From: Devosia sp.
Lineage (GTDB): Bacteria; Pseudomonadota; Alphaproteobacteria; Rhizobiales; Devosiaceae
Reading direction: 5' to 3'
Length of the DNA stretch: 5,614 bases
Assembly (NCBI GenBank): GCA_016793415.1
Contig: JAEUMC010000143.1
Coordinates: 1 to 5,614 of the forward strand
Shown here piece by piece: positions 1 through 5,614 of this stretch. Below the pieces are notes generated by a model. The model was not told the origin of the DNA. It did no database searches and was given only the letters and a program-made list of their open reading frames with translations. The position numbers and the translations under genes are program-made. How positions within the stretch are numbered: position 1 is the first letter of the stretch; every line of letters begins with the position of its first letter.

Positions 1-35
1 GTGGTTAAGAGGGGTGGCTTTGTCTGCGTTCTTGC

Positions 36-74
36 CAAACCCACCGGCCGGACCCGCCCCCTTCTGGGGGTTTG
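36..74. terminator. Possible transcription-ending hairpin downstream of the UvrA-like gene
   Basis: CCCCC (57-61) and GGGGG (66-70) pair around a TTCT loop. A wider pair, CAAACCC (36-42) with GGGTTTG (68-74), can form instead. The hairpin begins about 35 bases past the UvrA-like stop codon, where a terminator is expected. Read on the + strand it is followed by TTTGTT, but read on the - strand, the direction of the operon, it has no T run. It could be a weak bidirectional or Rho-assisted end, or serve a + strand gene to the left of the window. The rest of 1-108 shows no gene. Confidence 0.3.
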
Positions 75-108
75 TTGGTGGGGGGCCGTCTCTGTCAGTC
101 GGCGTACG

Positions 109-2352
109 CTACCCCCGCGCTGCCAGCGCCGCCCCCGTGAGACTCCCCTTCGCCCCACGCAACCCCGTCGGCGTCCCCTCGAACACCACGCTGCCGCCCT
201 CGTGGCCGGCGCCGGGGCCGAGGTCGATCACCCAATCCGCCCGGCTGATCACGTCGAGATTGTGCTCGATGACGATCACCGTCGAGCCGGCGTCGACCAG
301 CCGGTCGAAAAGGCCGATCAGCGTATCGACGTCGTTCATGTGGAGCCCGGTGGTCGGCTCATCCAGCACATAGATATTGCCGGATTTGCCGAGCTCCGCC
401 GCGAGCTTCAGCCGCTGCCGTTCGCCGCCCGACAGTGTCGACAGCGGCTGCCCCAGCGTCAGGTAGCCGAGCCCGACATCGTCGAGCCCCTTGAGGATCT
501 TGGCGATAGCCGGCTCGGTGAAGAACTCGGTCGCCTCGGTGACGCTCATTTCGTAGACGTCGCTGATCGCCTTGCCACGCAGCTTGTGCTGCAGCACCTC
601 GTCGGTGAAGCGCTTGCCCTCGCAGGTCTCGCAGACGCTCGCCACCGGGTCCATGTGCGCGAGGTCGGTATAGGTGACGCCCAGCCCCTTGCAGTCGGGG
701 CAGGCGCCCTTCGAGTTGGCGGAAAACAGCGCCGCATCGACCCCGTTGGCCTTGGCGAAGGTCTTGCGGACCGTATCGAGGATGCCGGTATAGGTCGCGG
801 TGTTGGAGCGCGACGAGCCGCGGTTGAGGTTCTGGTCGATGATCACCGTGTCGGGGTAGGCGGCAGGGAGCGAACCCTGGATCAGCGAGCTCTTGCCGGC
901 GCCGGCGACGCCGGTGACCACGGTCAGCACACCCTCGGGGATCGCCACCGAGACATCGCGCAGGTTGTTGGTTTTCGCATGCGCGATCTTCAGCTGGCCC
1001 TTGGCCTTGCGGCCCTCGGCCTTGATCGGCTGGTGCTTCTTCATGTGGTTGCCGGTCAGCGTGCCGGATTTCAGCAGCCCGTCGAAATCGCCCTCGTAGA
1101 CGATTTCGCCGCCCTTCGAACCGGCGAACGGCCCCATGTCGACCACGTGGTCGGCGATGGCGATCATGTCGGGCTTGTGCTCGACGATCAGCACCGTGTT
1201 GCCCTTGTCCCTCAGCCGCTGCATCAGTCCGGCCAGCGGGCCGACATCGTGCGGGTGGAGGCCGACGCTCGGCTCGTCGAACACATAGGTGATGTCGGTC
1301 AGCGACGAGCCGAGATGGCGCACCATCTTCACCCGCTGGCTTTCGCCGCCCGACAGGGTCGAACTCTCGCGGTCGAGGCTCAGATAGCCGAGCCCGATGG
1401 TGACGAGGTTTTCGAGCCGCGCCGCCAGCGCCTCGATCATCGGCTTGATCGATGGCGCCTCGATCGAGCGGACGAATGGCGCGAGGTCGGACACCTGCAT
1501 CGCCGAGCATTGGGCGATCGACTTGCCGTTCACCTGGCTGCCGAGCGCCGCTGCGTTGAGCCGGGCGCCGCCGCAGGCCGGGCAGGTGGCGCGGGTAAAG
1601 ATCTTGTCGTACTCGACCCGGACATGCGGCTGCAGGTTCTCGGGGTCCTTCGATCCGAGCCCCTTTTTCAGCTTGGCGACCACGCCCTCATAGGTGAGGC
1701 CGATCTTGCCGACCTTGATCTTGCGGCCGTCGTCGAGGTTGAGGAGGTTCTCCCGCTCCTCGGCGGTGAACTTCGCTACCGGCTTGTCCATGTCGAACAG
1801 TCCGGAGTTCTTGTAGATCTCCCAGTACCAGCTATCGACGGCGAAATCCTTGGGCAGCAGGGCGCCCTGGTTGAGCGACTTCGACTCATCGACCACCGCG
1901 CTCATATCCATCGCGGCGACCTGGCCGATGCCTTCGCAATCGGGGCACATGCCGCGCGGGTCGTTGTAGGAATAGAGCCCGGGCGCGCCCAGCTTTGGTT
2001 CGGCCGCACGCGAAAAAATCACCCGCAGCATCTGCGCCGCGTCGGTGACGGTGGCGACGGTCGAGCGCGAATTGCCGCCCAGCCGCTGCTGGTCGACAAT
2101 GATGGCGGCCGAGATGTTCTCGAGCTCGTCGGCATCGGGCTGGCCGTAGTGCGGCATGAACTGCTGGACGAACGCCGGGTAGGTCTCGTTGATCAGCCGC
2201 TGGCTTTCGGCTGCGATGGTGCCGAACACCAGCGAGGATTTGCCCGAACCCGACACCCCGGTGAACACCGTGATCTTCCGCTTCGGGATATCGAGCGACA
2301 CGTTCTTGAGATTGTTCTCCCGCGCCCCGCGAATCTTGATCGAGCCGTACAT
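109..2352 (-). CDS. UvrA-like ABC ATPase, short DrrC/UvrA2 type
   Basis: A 747-residue double ABC ATPase of the UvrA family. Half one has Walker A GVSGSGKS (32-39), signature LSGGESQR (333-340), Walker B with DEP (359-361) and H-loop EH (391-392). Half two has GVAGAGKS (481-488), LSGGERQR (640-647), DEP (664-666) and EH (696-697), so both ATP sites look intact. The second zinc finger is complete (C551, C554, C574, C577). The first keeps only C136/C139; the other Cys pair and the roughly 120-residue UvrB-binding region of classical UvrA (about 940 residues) are missing. Length and architecture match Streptomyces DrrC and Deinococcus UvrA2, linked to tolerance of DNA-binding drugs rather than UvrABC incision. 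The ATG at 2352 has AGAGGA five bases upstream (2358-2363); the stop is TAG. Last gene of the operon, 60 bases after the small ORF, possibly with its own promoter. Family assignment is firm; the drug role is inferred from homologues and neighbours. Confidence 0.95.
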   Translation of the reverse strand: MYGSIKIRGARENNLKNVSLDIPKRKITVFTGVSGSGKSSLVFGTIAAESQRLINETYPAFVQQFMPHYGQPDADELENISAAIIVDQQRLGGNSRSTVATVTDAAQMLRVIFSRAAEPKLGAPGLYSYNDPRGMCPDCEGIGQVAAMDMSAVVDESKSLNQGALLPKDFAVDSWYWEIYKNSGLFDMDKPVAKFTAEERENLLNLDDGRKIKVGKIGLTYEGVVAKLKKGLGSKDPENLQPHVRVEYDKIFTRATCPACGGARLNAAALGSQVNGKSIAQCSAMQVSDLAPFVRSIEAPSIKPMIEALAARLENLVTIGLGYLSLDRESSTLSGGESQRVKMVRHLGSSLTDITYVFDEPSVGLHPHDVGPLAGLMQRLRDKGNTVLIVEHKPDMIAIADHVVDMGPFAGSKGGEIVYEGDFDGLLKSGTLTGNHMKKHQPIKAEGRKAKGQLKIAHAKTNNLRDVSVAIPEGVLTVVTGVAGAGKSSLIQGSLPAAYPDTVIIDQNLNRGSSRSNTATYTGILDTVRKTFAKANGVDAALFSANSKGACPDCKGLGVTYTDLAHMDPVASVCETCEGKRFTDEVLQHKLRGKAISDVYEMSVTEATEFFTEPAIAKILKGLDDVGLGYLTLGQPLSTLSGGERQRLKLAAELGKSGNIYVLDEPTTGLHMNDVDTLIGLFDRLVDAGSTVIVIEHNLDVISRADWVIDLGPGAGHEGGSVVFEGTPTGLRGAKGSLTGAALAARG

Positions 2353-2369
2353 CTGCGTCCTCTTTGTAC

Positions 2370-2385
2370 TTTACCAGTTAGTTAA
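2370..2385. promoter_or_regulatory. Imperfect palindrome, candidate operator of the UvrA-like gene
   Basis: TTTACCAGTTAGTTAA matches its own reverse complement at five of eight half-site positions (TTnACnAn pattern). It lies 18 to 33 bases upstream of the UvrA-like ATG, in an AT-rich patch (2365-2390) that stands out from the GC-rich surroundings. On the - strand a TTGCCA hexamer (2402-2407) could serve as a -35 element, but no convincing -10 is seen, so the palindrome would sit at or just after the -10 region. The pattern resembles TetR-family boxes and differs from the GTACA-N-TGTAC pair at 4779-4823. Function is inferred. Confidence 0.35.
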
Positions 2386-2412
2386 ATAAACTCGCCGGGC
2401 TTGGCAACCCCT

Positions 2413-2634
2413 TCAGCGCAGCCGGTCGAGCACCGCGAACTCGGTGTGGATCCGGCGGCGCTCGGTCTCCGACAGCGGCAGGGCGAGAAAGCGGCGATAG
2501 AGGTCCGTAGCCACCTGATGCTGGCCCATCGCCAGGGCCAGTTCGATGCGCGCCGCGAGCGCCTGGGCCTCGTCGGGCCGGCCGCTGCCCGGCGCGACGG
2601 GGAGGACCGGAATGGTGATGTTCTCTGCGTTCAT
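2413..2634 (-). CDS. Small protein of unknown function (73 aa)
   Basis: I do not recognise a family. The protein is 73 residues and soluble, with no signal peptide or membrane segment. The first 20 residues are proline- and glycine-rich and probably flexible. From about residue 21 to the end it looks like two or three amphipathic helices (DEAQALAARIELALAMG, then a YRRFLALPL segment, then an arginine-rich SETERRRIHTEFAVLDRLR tail), a pattern like a single TPR-type hairpin. The ATG at 2634 has GAGG eight bases upstream (2643-2646); the stop is TGA. It is on the operon strand, 77 bases after the permease stop and 60 bases before the UvrA-like start, so it is probably co-transcribed. A longer ORF overlaps it in another frame (2378-2692), but its composition is low-complexity Arg/Gly/Pro and looks like a shadow. 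Helical periodicity and the ribosome site favour this frame. Confidence 0.65.
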   Translation of the reverse strand: MNAENITIPVLPVAPGSGRPDEAQALAARIELALAMGQHQVATDLYRRFLALPLSETERRRIHTEFAVLDRLR

Positions 2635-2711
2635 GGTCGTGGCCTCGGATTGGGGAACCGGCCGCCAGCATGGGCGTCCGGTTGTTGATCATCGACAGGG
2701 GGTGGCAGGCT

Positions 2712-3461
2712 CTAGAGGCTCGCCTTGCGGATCGCCCTGGCGCCGATGCTGAGCCCGACTGCGGCGGTGCCGAGCGCCACCAGCACGCCCCACAGCACCG
2801 TGGTGGTGAGGAGCTCGCCGGCGAACAGCGCCCGTTCGGCCTCGATCAGGTAGGTCAGCGGGTTGAAGCGGCTGGCGATATAGAGCCAGCCCGGCCCGTT
2901 CTCGATCGGCAGCAGCACCCCGCCCAGCAGCATCAGCGGCAGCGCCACCGACTGGCTCACCATGTAGAACAGCGAGGTGTTGTGCCGCGCTGCGATCGCC
3001 AGCGCATAGGAGAGCGCGGCGACTCCAGCTCCGAACAGGGCCAGCAGGGCCAGCCCGAACAGCATCTGGAACGGATGGAGCTGCAAGCCGAACGGCCAGG
3101 CGAGCAGGATCAGCGCCAGGGCCTGCAGCGCCAGCGGGAACATCTCCTTGAGCGAGCGGCCGAAGATCAGCGCCGGCCGGCTCATCGGGGTGGAGAGGAA
3201 CCGTTCGAGCACCCCGCTCATCAGCTCTTCGGTGAGGCTCCAGCCCACCATCGCGGTGCCGAACAGCGTCAGCATCACGATCATCCCCGGCACGAACCAC
3301 TGCAGCGCCTCGGCGGTCGAACCGCCGACATTGAGCAGCGGCACGAAGAAGGCGAGGTAGAGCACCGGCTGCACCAGCCCGAACGCCATCCAGGACGGGT
3401 CGGCAAGGGTGGGTTTCATCTCGCGGGTGAACGAGGTGGCGACGTCACGGAAGAAGGTCAT
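2712..3461 (-). CDS. ABC-2 type transporter permease, DrrB-like
   Basis: The 249-residue inner-membrane permease is expected to pair with the adjacent ATPase for export. About six hydrophobic segments are visible, near residues 25-43, 57-77, 107-127, 133-158, 165-187 and 221-241. A short cytoplasmic N-terminus carries MTFFRDVATSFTREMKP, and the cytoplasmic loop at 83-106 has the family-typical LERFLSTPMSRPALIFGRSL stretch. Later motifs LLGGVLLPIE and ASRFNPLTYLIEAER are typical of the DrrB/ABC-2 permease group. I place the start at ATG 3461, with GGAG seven bases upstream (3469-3472). A GTG at 3479 in the same frame would add six residues but lacks a clear ribosome site. The sequence suggests the gene once started at 3694 and was split by a palindromic insertion (see repeat entries). 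The core protein appears intact. Substrate unknown; anthracycline-like compounds are a guess from homology. Confidence 0.92.
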   Translation of the reverse strand: MTFFRDVATSFTREMKPTLADPSWMAFGLVQPVLYLAFFVPLLNVGGSTAEALQWFVPGMIVMLTLFGTAMVGWSLTEELMSGVLERFLSTPMSRPALIFGRSLKEMFPLALQALALILLAWPFGLQLHPFQMLFGLALLALFGAGVAALSYALAIAARHNTSLFYMVSQSVALPLMLLGGVLLPIENGPGWLYIASRFNPLTYLIEAERALFAGELLTTTVLWGVLVALGTAAVGLSIGARAIRKASL

Positions 3462-3476
3462 GGGTTTGCTCCAAGC

Positions 3477-3485
3477 CACAGGTGC
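3477..3485. repeat. Direct repeat, copy 1 (CACAGGTGC), candidate target-site duplication
   Basis: CACAGGTGC matches CACTGGTGC at 3671-3679 in eight of nine positions. The two copies flank the palindromic element. On the operon strand both encode Ala-Pro-Val in the permease frame, and the single difference is a synonymous third base (CCT against CCA). The offset between copies is 194 bases. Confidence 0.55.
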
Positions 3486-3670
3486 TGGGTCTGCGTCCCT
3501 TCTCCCCTGAGGGGAGAAGGTGCCCGCAGGGCGGATGAGGGGTTCAGCAGTTCAGCGAGCGCGCGATGAGAGGCTGCACCCCTCACCCCGCCAATGAGGT
3601 CGTTGGCGTCATTCGCCGCCCTCTCCCCTGAGGGGGGAGGGGATACTTCGGCCGGCGCACGGCGCCGCCT
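3486..3670. mobile_element. Short non-coding palindromic element (REP/MITE-like) inserted between the ATPase and permease genes
   Basis: The element is 185 bases with two strong hairpins sharing the 14-base core TCTCCCCTGAGGGG in the same orientation (3501-3514 and 3622-3635). Hairpin A is a perfect 10-bp stem with a TGA loop (3498-3520). Hairpin B is a 10-bp stem with one wobble (3619-3641). Between them are a small GCCC-GCA-GGGC hairpin (3522-3532) and an inverted pair TGAGGGG (3536-3542) and CCCCTCA (3579-3585), giving a mirrored arrangement. No transposase is encoded and I see no clear terminal inverted repeats. The CCCTTCTCCCC...GGGCGGATGAGGGG pattern resembles dispersed intergenic repeats common in proteobacteria. 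The flanking 9-bp direct repeats suggest insertion. It would be transcribed in the middle of the operon mRNA and fold strongly there. Confidence 0.7.
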
Positions 3671-3679
3671 CACTGGTGC
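3671..3679. repeat. Direct repeat, copy 2 (CACTGGTGC), candidate target-site duplication
   Basis: This is the partner of 3477-3485 on the ATPase side of the element. On the operon strand it forms codons 6 to 8 (Ala-Pro-Val) counted from the ATG at 3694. Joining this copy to the sequence after copy 1 gives MKGPFAPVAWSKPMTFF, an uninterrupted permease N-terminus. Confidence 0.55.
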
Positions 3680-3690
3680 AAATGGCCCTT

Positions 3691-4638
3691 TCATGCTGCG
3701 GTCTCCCGCAGCGAACGGCCGGTGAGCCCGAGAAACACGTCGTCCAGCGTCGGTCGGCGGACATTGGCGGCCAGCACCCGCGCCCCACGCTGATCCAAAG
3801 CCCGGATGAACTCCGGCAACACTGCTTCGCCGCCCTTCACCGTCACCCCGACCCTGGCACCGTCGCGGCTGATCTCGCGCGCCTCTGGCAGGTTGGCTGC
3901 AACTTCGGCCGCGACGCCGGCATTGTCGGCATCGATGGTGATGCGGTCGCCGGCGAGGTTGGCCTTCAGCCGTTCCGGCGTGTCGTTGGCGATGATCTGG
4001 CCATTGTCCATGATCATCACCCGCTCGGCCATCGAGTCCGCTTCATCGAGATAGTGGGTGGTGAGAAAGATCGTCATGCCGCTCGATTTCCTGAGCTTGA
4101 GGATGTGCTCCCACAGGTTGGCGCGGCTATGCGGGTCGAGCCCGGTCGAGGGTTCGTCGAGGAACAGCACCTTGGGGCTGTGCATCAGTCCGAGCGCGAT
4201 ATCGACCCGTCGTTTCTGGCCGCCCGAGAGGCTCATGCCGGTGCGTTGCTCGAGCCCGGTGAGCTCCAGCATGCCAATCAGCTCGTCGGCGCGGCGCGCC
4301 GAGTCCGCCTTGCTCATCCGCTGCGCTGCGCCTTGCGTCAGCAGCTCGTCGCGTAGCTTGTTGTAGCCACCGGCGCCGGCGCCCTGGCCGACATAGCCGA
4401 TGCGACGGCGCACCGCGTTGGCGTCGCGCAGCACGTCGTGTCCGGCGACGCTCGCTGCACCCGCCGTCGGCGGCAGCAGCGTCGTCAGCATGCGCACGCT
4501 GGTGGATTTGCCGGCGCCATTGGGGCCGAGGAATGCCACCAGCTCGCCTTCCGCCACGTCGAGGTCGAGGCCGCGCACCGCCTCGACGACGCCCTGCTTG
4601 GTCTTGAAGCTGCGCTTCAGTCCGCGGGCATGGATCAT
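3691..4638 (-). CDS. ABC transporter ATP-binding protein, DrrA-like
   Basis: The 315-residue cytoplasmic ATPase would power the adjacent ABC-2 permease. Motifs in order: Walker A GPNGAGKS (38-45), Q-loop Q85 in GYVGQ, signature LSGGQKRRV (137-145), Walker B with DEPSTGLDP (161-169) and H-loop H195 in TTHYLDEA. Residues 230-315 form the extra C-terminal domain of DrrA-type ATPases, ending in the characteristic RRPTLDDVFLGLTGRSLRE. Length fits the daunorubicin-resistance DrrA family. I chose the ATG at 4638 because GAGGAG lies seven bases upstream (4646-4651). A TTG at 4653 would add five residues but would overlap that ribosome site. The TGA stop overlaps a downstream ATG (ATGA at 3691-3694), once probably the permease start. 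It is first in the - strand operon and divergent from the TetR gene. The true substrate cannot be read from the sequence. Confidence 0.95.
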   Translation of the reverse strand: MIHARGLKRSFKTKQGVVEAVRGLDLDVAEGELVAFLGPNGAGKSTSVRMLTTLLPPTAGAASVAGHDVLRDANAVRRRIGYVGQGAGAGGYNKLRDELLTQGAAQRMSKADSARRADELIGMLELTGLEQRTGMSLSGGQKRRVDIALGLMHSPKVLFLDEPSTGLDPHSRANLWEHILKLRKSSGMTIFLTTHYLDEADSMAERVMIMDNGQIIANDTPERLKANLAGDRITIDADNAGVAAEVAANLPEAREISRDGARVGVTVKGGEAVLPEFIRALDQRGARVLAANVRRPTLDDVFLGLTGRSLRETAA

Positions 4639-4676
4639 TGCTTCACTCCTCAATTCGCTTCAGGTTGGACAAGCCT

Positions 4677-4714
4677 AACCAGCCCTGCTGACATGACGTG
4701 TCAGCAGGCTGGTT
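4677..4714. promoter_or_regulatory. Long near-perfect palindrome in the leader of the ATPase gene
   Basis: The arms 4677-4693 and 4699-4714 pair over 16 bp with one bulged C and a five-base loop (4694-4698, TGACG). The inner part is TGCTGACA facing TGTCAGCA. It lies 38 bases upstream of the ATPase ATG and, if the promoter is in 4720-4830, within the mRNA leader. On the - strand no T run follows, so it is not a standard terminator for the operon. On the + strand only TTTT (4713-4716) follows and no gene precedes it. It could be an operator for a dimeric regulator, or a leader hairpin affecting stability or attenuation. Confidence 0.45.
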
Positions 4715-4778
4715 TTCGACACGCCCCGCGCGATCTCCGAGGGATATCTCGACTTTCGCGGCTTGGCGGTATAACGTT

Positions 4779-4823
4779 GTGCAGTGTACGGAGTTTGGAT
4801 AACGCCAATCCCGTACACTGTAA
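4779..4823. promoter_or_regulatory. Paired operator sites in the divergent promoter region
   Basis: CAGTGTACGG (4782-4791) and CCGTACACTG (4811-4820) are a perfect 10-bp inverted repeat with a 19-base spacer. Each arm belongs to an 11-bp imperfect palindrome, GTGCAGTGTAC (4779-4789) and GTACACTGTAA (4813-4823), each one base pair short of symmetric GTACA-N-TGTAC. This symmetry is typical of TetR-family operators, and the site ends 22 bases before the TetR start. Promoter elements are ambiguous: on the + strand TATAAC (4770-4775) is a good -10, with a weak TCGACT (4749-4754) 15 bases before it. On the - strand TTTACA (4819-4824) with a weak TATCCA 17 bases on is possible. The likely role is autoregulation and control of the divergent transporter operon. 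Confidence 0.6.
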
Positions 4824-4845
4824 AGAGTTATTTTTGGGAGGCCGG

Positions 4846-5614
4846 ATGGCCGAGGAAATTACCGGTCGCGGCGATCCGATCCGGACGTTGGAACTGATGT
4901 GGGGCAAGGCGGCGGCGCCCAGGCGTGGGCCCAAATCACGGGTCAGCGTCGCCGACCTGGTGGCGGCCGCCGTCACCATCGCCGATGCCGAGGGGATCGA
5001 TGCGGTCTCCACCCGGCGGGTCGCCGAGGCGGTCGGCATCTCGCCGATGAGCTTTTATACGCACATTCCGGACAAGGCGGTGTTGCTCGATCTGATGCTC
5101 GATGCCGTCGCCACCGGCCAGGCCGGCGAGGAAACGCCCGAATTTCACGCGGACAACTGGCGCGCCAATGTCACGCTGGTGGCGCGCAGTTTTCGCCGCT
5201 TCTACCTGGCCCATCCCTGGGCGTTGGAAATCGGCACGCACCGCCCGGTACTCGGGCCCAACACCATCCGCGCTTACGACAATTTCCTCACCGTGTTCGA
5301 CGGGCTCGGCCTCGGCGAAGTCGAGATGGATTTCTGCGTCATCCTCGTCGCCAACTATGTGCATGGTGCGGTGCGCGACGTGGTGCGCGCCAACATGGTC
5401 AAGGCGCAGACCGGGATGAGCGACGACGAGTGGTGGTACACCATCGAGCCGTTCCTCTCGACCATGGATTTCTCGTCCTACCCGGTGGCGAGCCGGGTCG
5501 GCGCTGTGGTCGGCGAGCTCTACGGCCTCGGCAACCCGGACCTCGCCTTTGATTTCGGCCTCGAACGCATCCTCGACGGGCTCGAGCGGCTGATCTCGGG
5601 CAAGGTCTCGTCCG
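4846..5614 (+). CDS. TetR-family transcriptional regulator with tetracycline-repressor-like C-terminal domain (3' end outside the window)
   Basis: At least 256 residues; the frame is still open at the right edge, but family members are about this long, so little is missing. The N-terminus (GDPIRTLELMWG at 9-20, then RRGPKSRVS at 26-34) is typical of TetR proteins with the TetR_C-type ligand domain. The DNA-binding helix-turn-helix spans about 55-75 (STRRVAEAVGISPMSFYTHI), followed by PDKAVLLDLMLD. The C-terminal domain (about 100-250) includes FYLAHPWALEIGTHRP and the conserved-style LVANYVHGAVR helix (167-177). The ATG at 4846 has GGGAGG four bases upstream (4836-4841), slightly close but the only good choice. 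It is divergent from the transporter operon with a paired palindrome between them, so it is probably an autoregulated, drug-responsive repressor of the operon. Repression is inferred; activation cannot be excluded. Confidence 0.93.
   Translation, partial: MAEEITGRGDPIRTLELMWGKAAAPRRGPKSRVSVADLVAAAVTIADAEGIDAVSTRRVAEAVGISPMSFYTHIPDKAVLLDLMLDAVATGQAGEETPEFHADNWRANVTLVARSFRRFYLAHPWALEIGTHRPVLGPNTIRAYDNFLTVFDGLGLGEVEMDFCVILVANYVHGAVRDVVRANMVKAQTGMSDDEWWYTIEPFLSTMDFSSYPVASRVGAVVGELYGLGNPDLAFDFGLERILDGLERLISGKVSS

Larger units (their letters stand above)
3458..3694 (-). pseudogene. Bridging 78-aa ORF: stranded original start of the permease gene plus insertion
   Basis: This ORF begins with an ATG (3692-3694) that overlaps the ATPase stop as ATGA, with GGGAG eight bases upstream (3703-3707), a typical translational-coupling arrangement. 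It ends with a TGA that again overlaps the permease ATG as ATGA (3458-3461). Its first eight codons (MKGPFAPV) are likely the genuine original start of the permease. The remainder reads through the palindromic element (PPPSGER and PSPLRGEG motifs, typical of translated repeats) and is unlikely to be a functional protein. Ribosomes crossing it could still reinitiate at the permease start, so it may retain a coupling role. This interpretation is inference from frame and repeat structure. Confidence 0.5.

Noticed and set aside
1..2385. Very long + strand ORF (794 codons) opposite the UvrA-like gene
   Set aside because: It is the antisense shadow of a GC-rich coding gene: Arg/His/Asp/Leu-rich, no recognisable domain, and the opposite frame carries all UvrA motifs.
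2353..2412. SOS (LexA) control of the UvrA-like gene
   Set aside because: No GAAC-N7-GAAC or GTTC-N7-GTTC box is present in the upstream gap.
2378..2692. 104-codon - strand ORF overlapping the 73-aa gene
   Set aside because: Low-complexity Arg/Gly/Pro composition and no clear ribosome site; the 73-aa frame has GAGG at good spacing and helical periodicity.
3479..3479. GTG start for the permease
   Set aside because: No ribosome site is visible upstream, while the ATG at 3461 has GGAG at seven bases; kept only as an alternative.
2670..3569. 299-codon + strand ORF opposite the permease
   Set aside because: Gln/Arg/His-rich shadow composition with no domain; the - strand frame encodes a convincing membrane permease.
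3498..3641. CRISPR array or intrinsic terminators in the ATPase-permease gap
   Set aside because: There are only two copies of a hairpin core, no regular spacers, and no T runs after the stems; an interspersed palindromic element fits better.
4653..4653. TTG start for the ATPase
   Set aside because: The added codons overlap the GAGGAG that serves the ATG at 4638, and homologues begin close to that ATG.
4899..5552. 217-codon + strand ORF within the TetR gene region
   Set aside because: Another frame (from 4846) encodes a clear TetR protein; this frame is Arg/Gly-rich with no domain.

Overview
The window looks like accessory or resistance DNA from a GC-rich proteobacterium. Codon use, strong third-position GC and an interspersed CCCTTCTCCCC-type palindromic repeat suggest an alphaproteobacterium of the Hyphomicrobiales type (Devosia-like). 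That assignment is inference; no marker gene is present.

Layout, right to left. A TetR-type regulator starts at 4846 on the + strand and runs off the right edge. Facing away from it on the - strand is a transporter and resistance operon: a DrrA-type ABC ATPase (4638 to 3691), a DrrB-type ABC-2 permease (3461 to 2712), a 73-residue protein of unknown function (2634 to 2413) and a short, UvrB-domain-less UvrA homologue of the DrrC/UvrA2 type (2352 to 109). The 207-base divergent intergenic region holds two GTACA-N-TGTAC-like palindromes, which form a perfect 10-bp inverted repeat in front of the regulator, and a separate long palindrome near the ATPase gene. A small AT-rich gap with an imperfect palindrome precedes the UvrA-like gene and may be its own promoter and operator.

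How the genes may work together: the ATPase and permease would form a two-component exporter of the daunorubicin/doxorubicin (DrrAB) type. The UvrA-like protein would be a second, DNA-level line of defence like DrrC, and the TetR protein would sense the compound and derepress the set. The ligand is not visible in the sequence.

The most striking observation is between the ATPase and permease genes. About 194 bases containing paired hairpins are flanked by 9-bp near-identical direct repeats (3477-3485 and 3671-3679). Removing one repeat copy plus the intervening DNA on paper joins an ATG, which overlaps the ATPase stop as ATGA and has a good ribosome binding site, in frame to the permease. This looks like a short palindromic element that landed eight codons into the permease gene and forced it to use an internal start.
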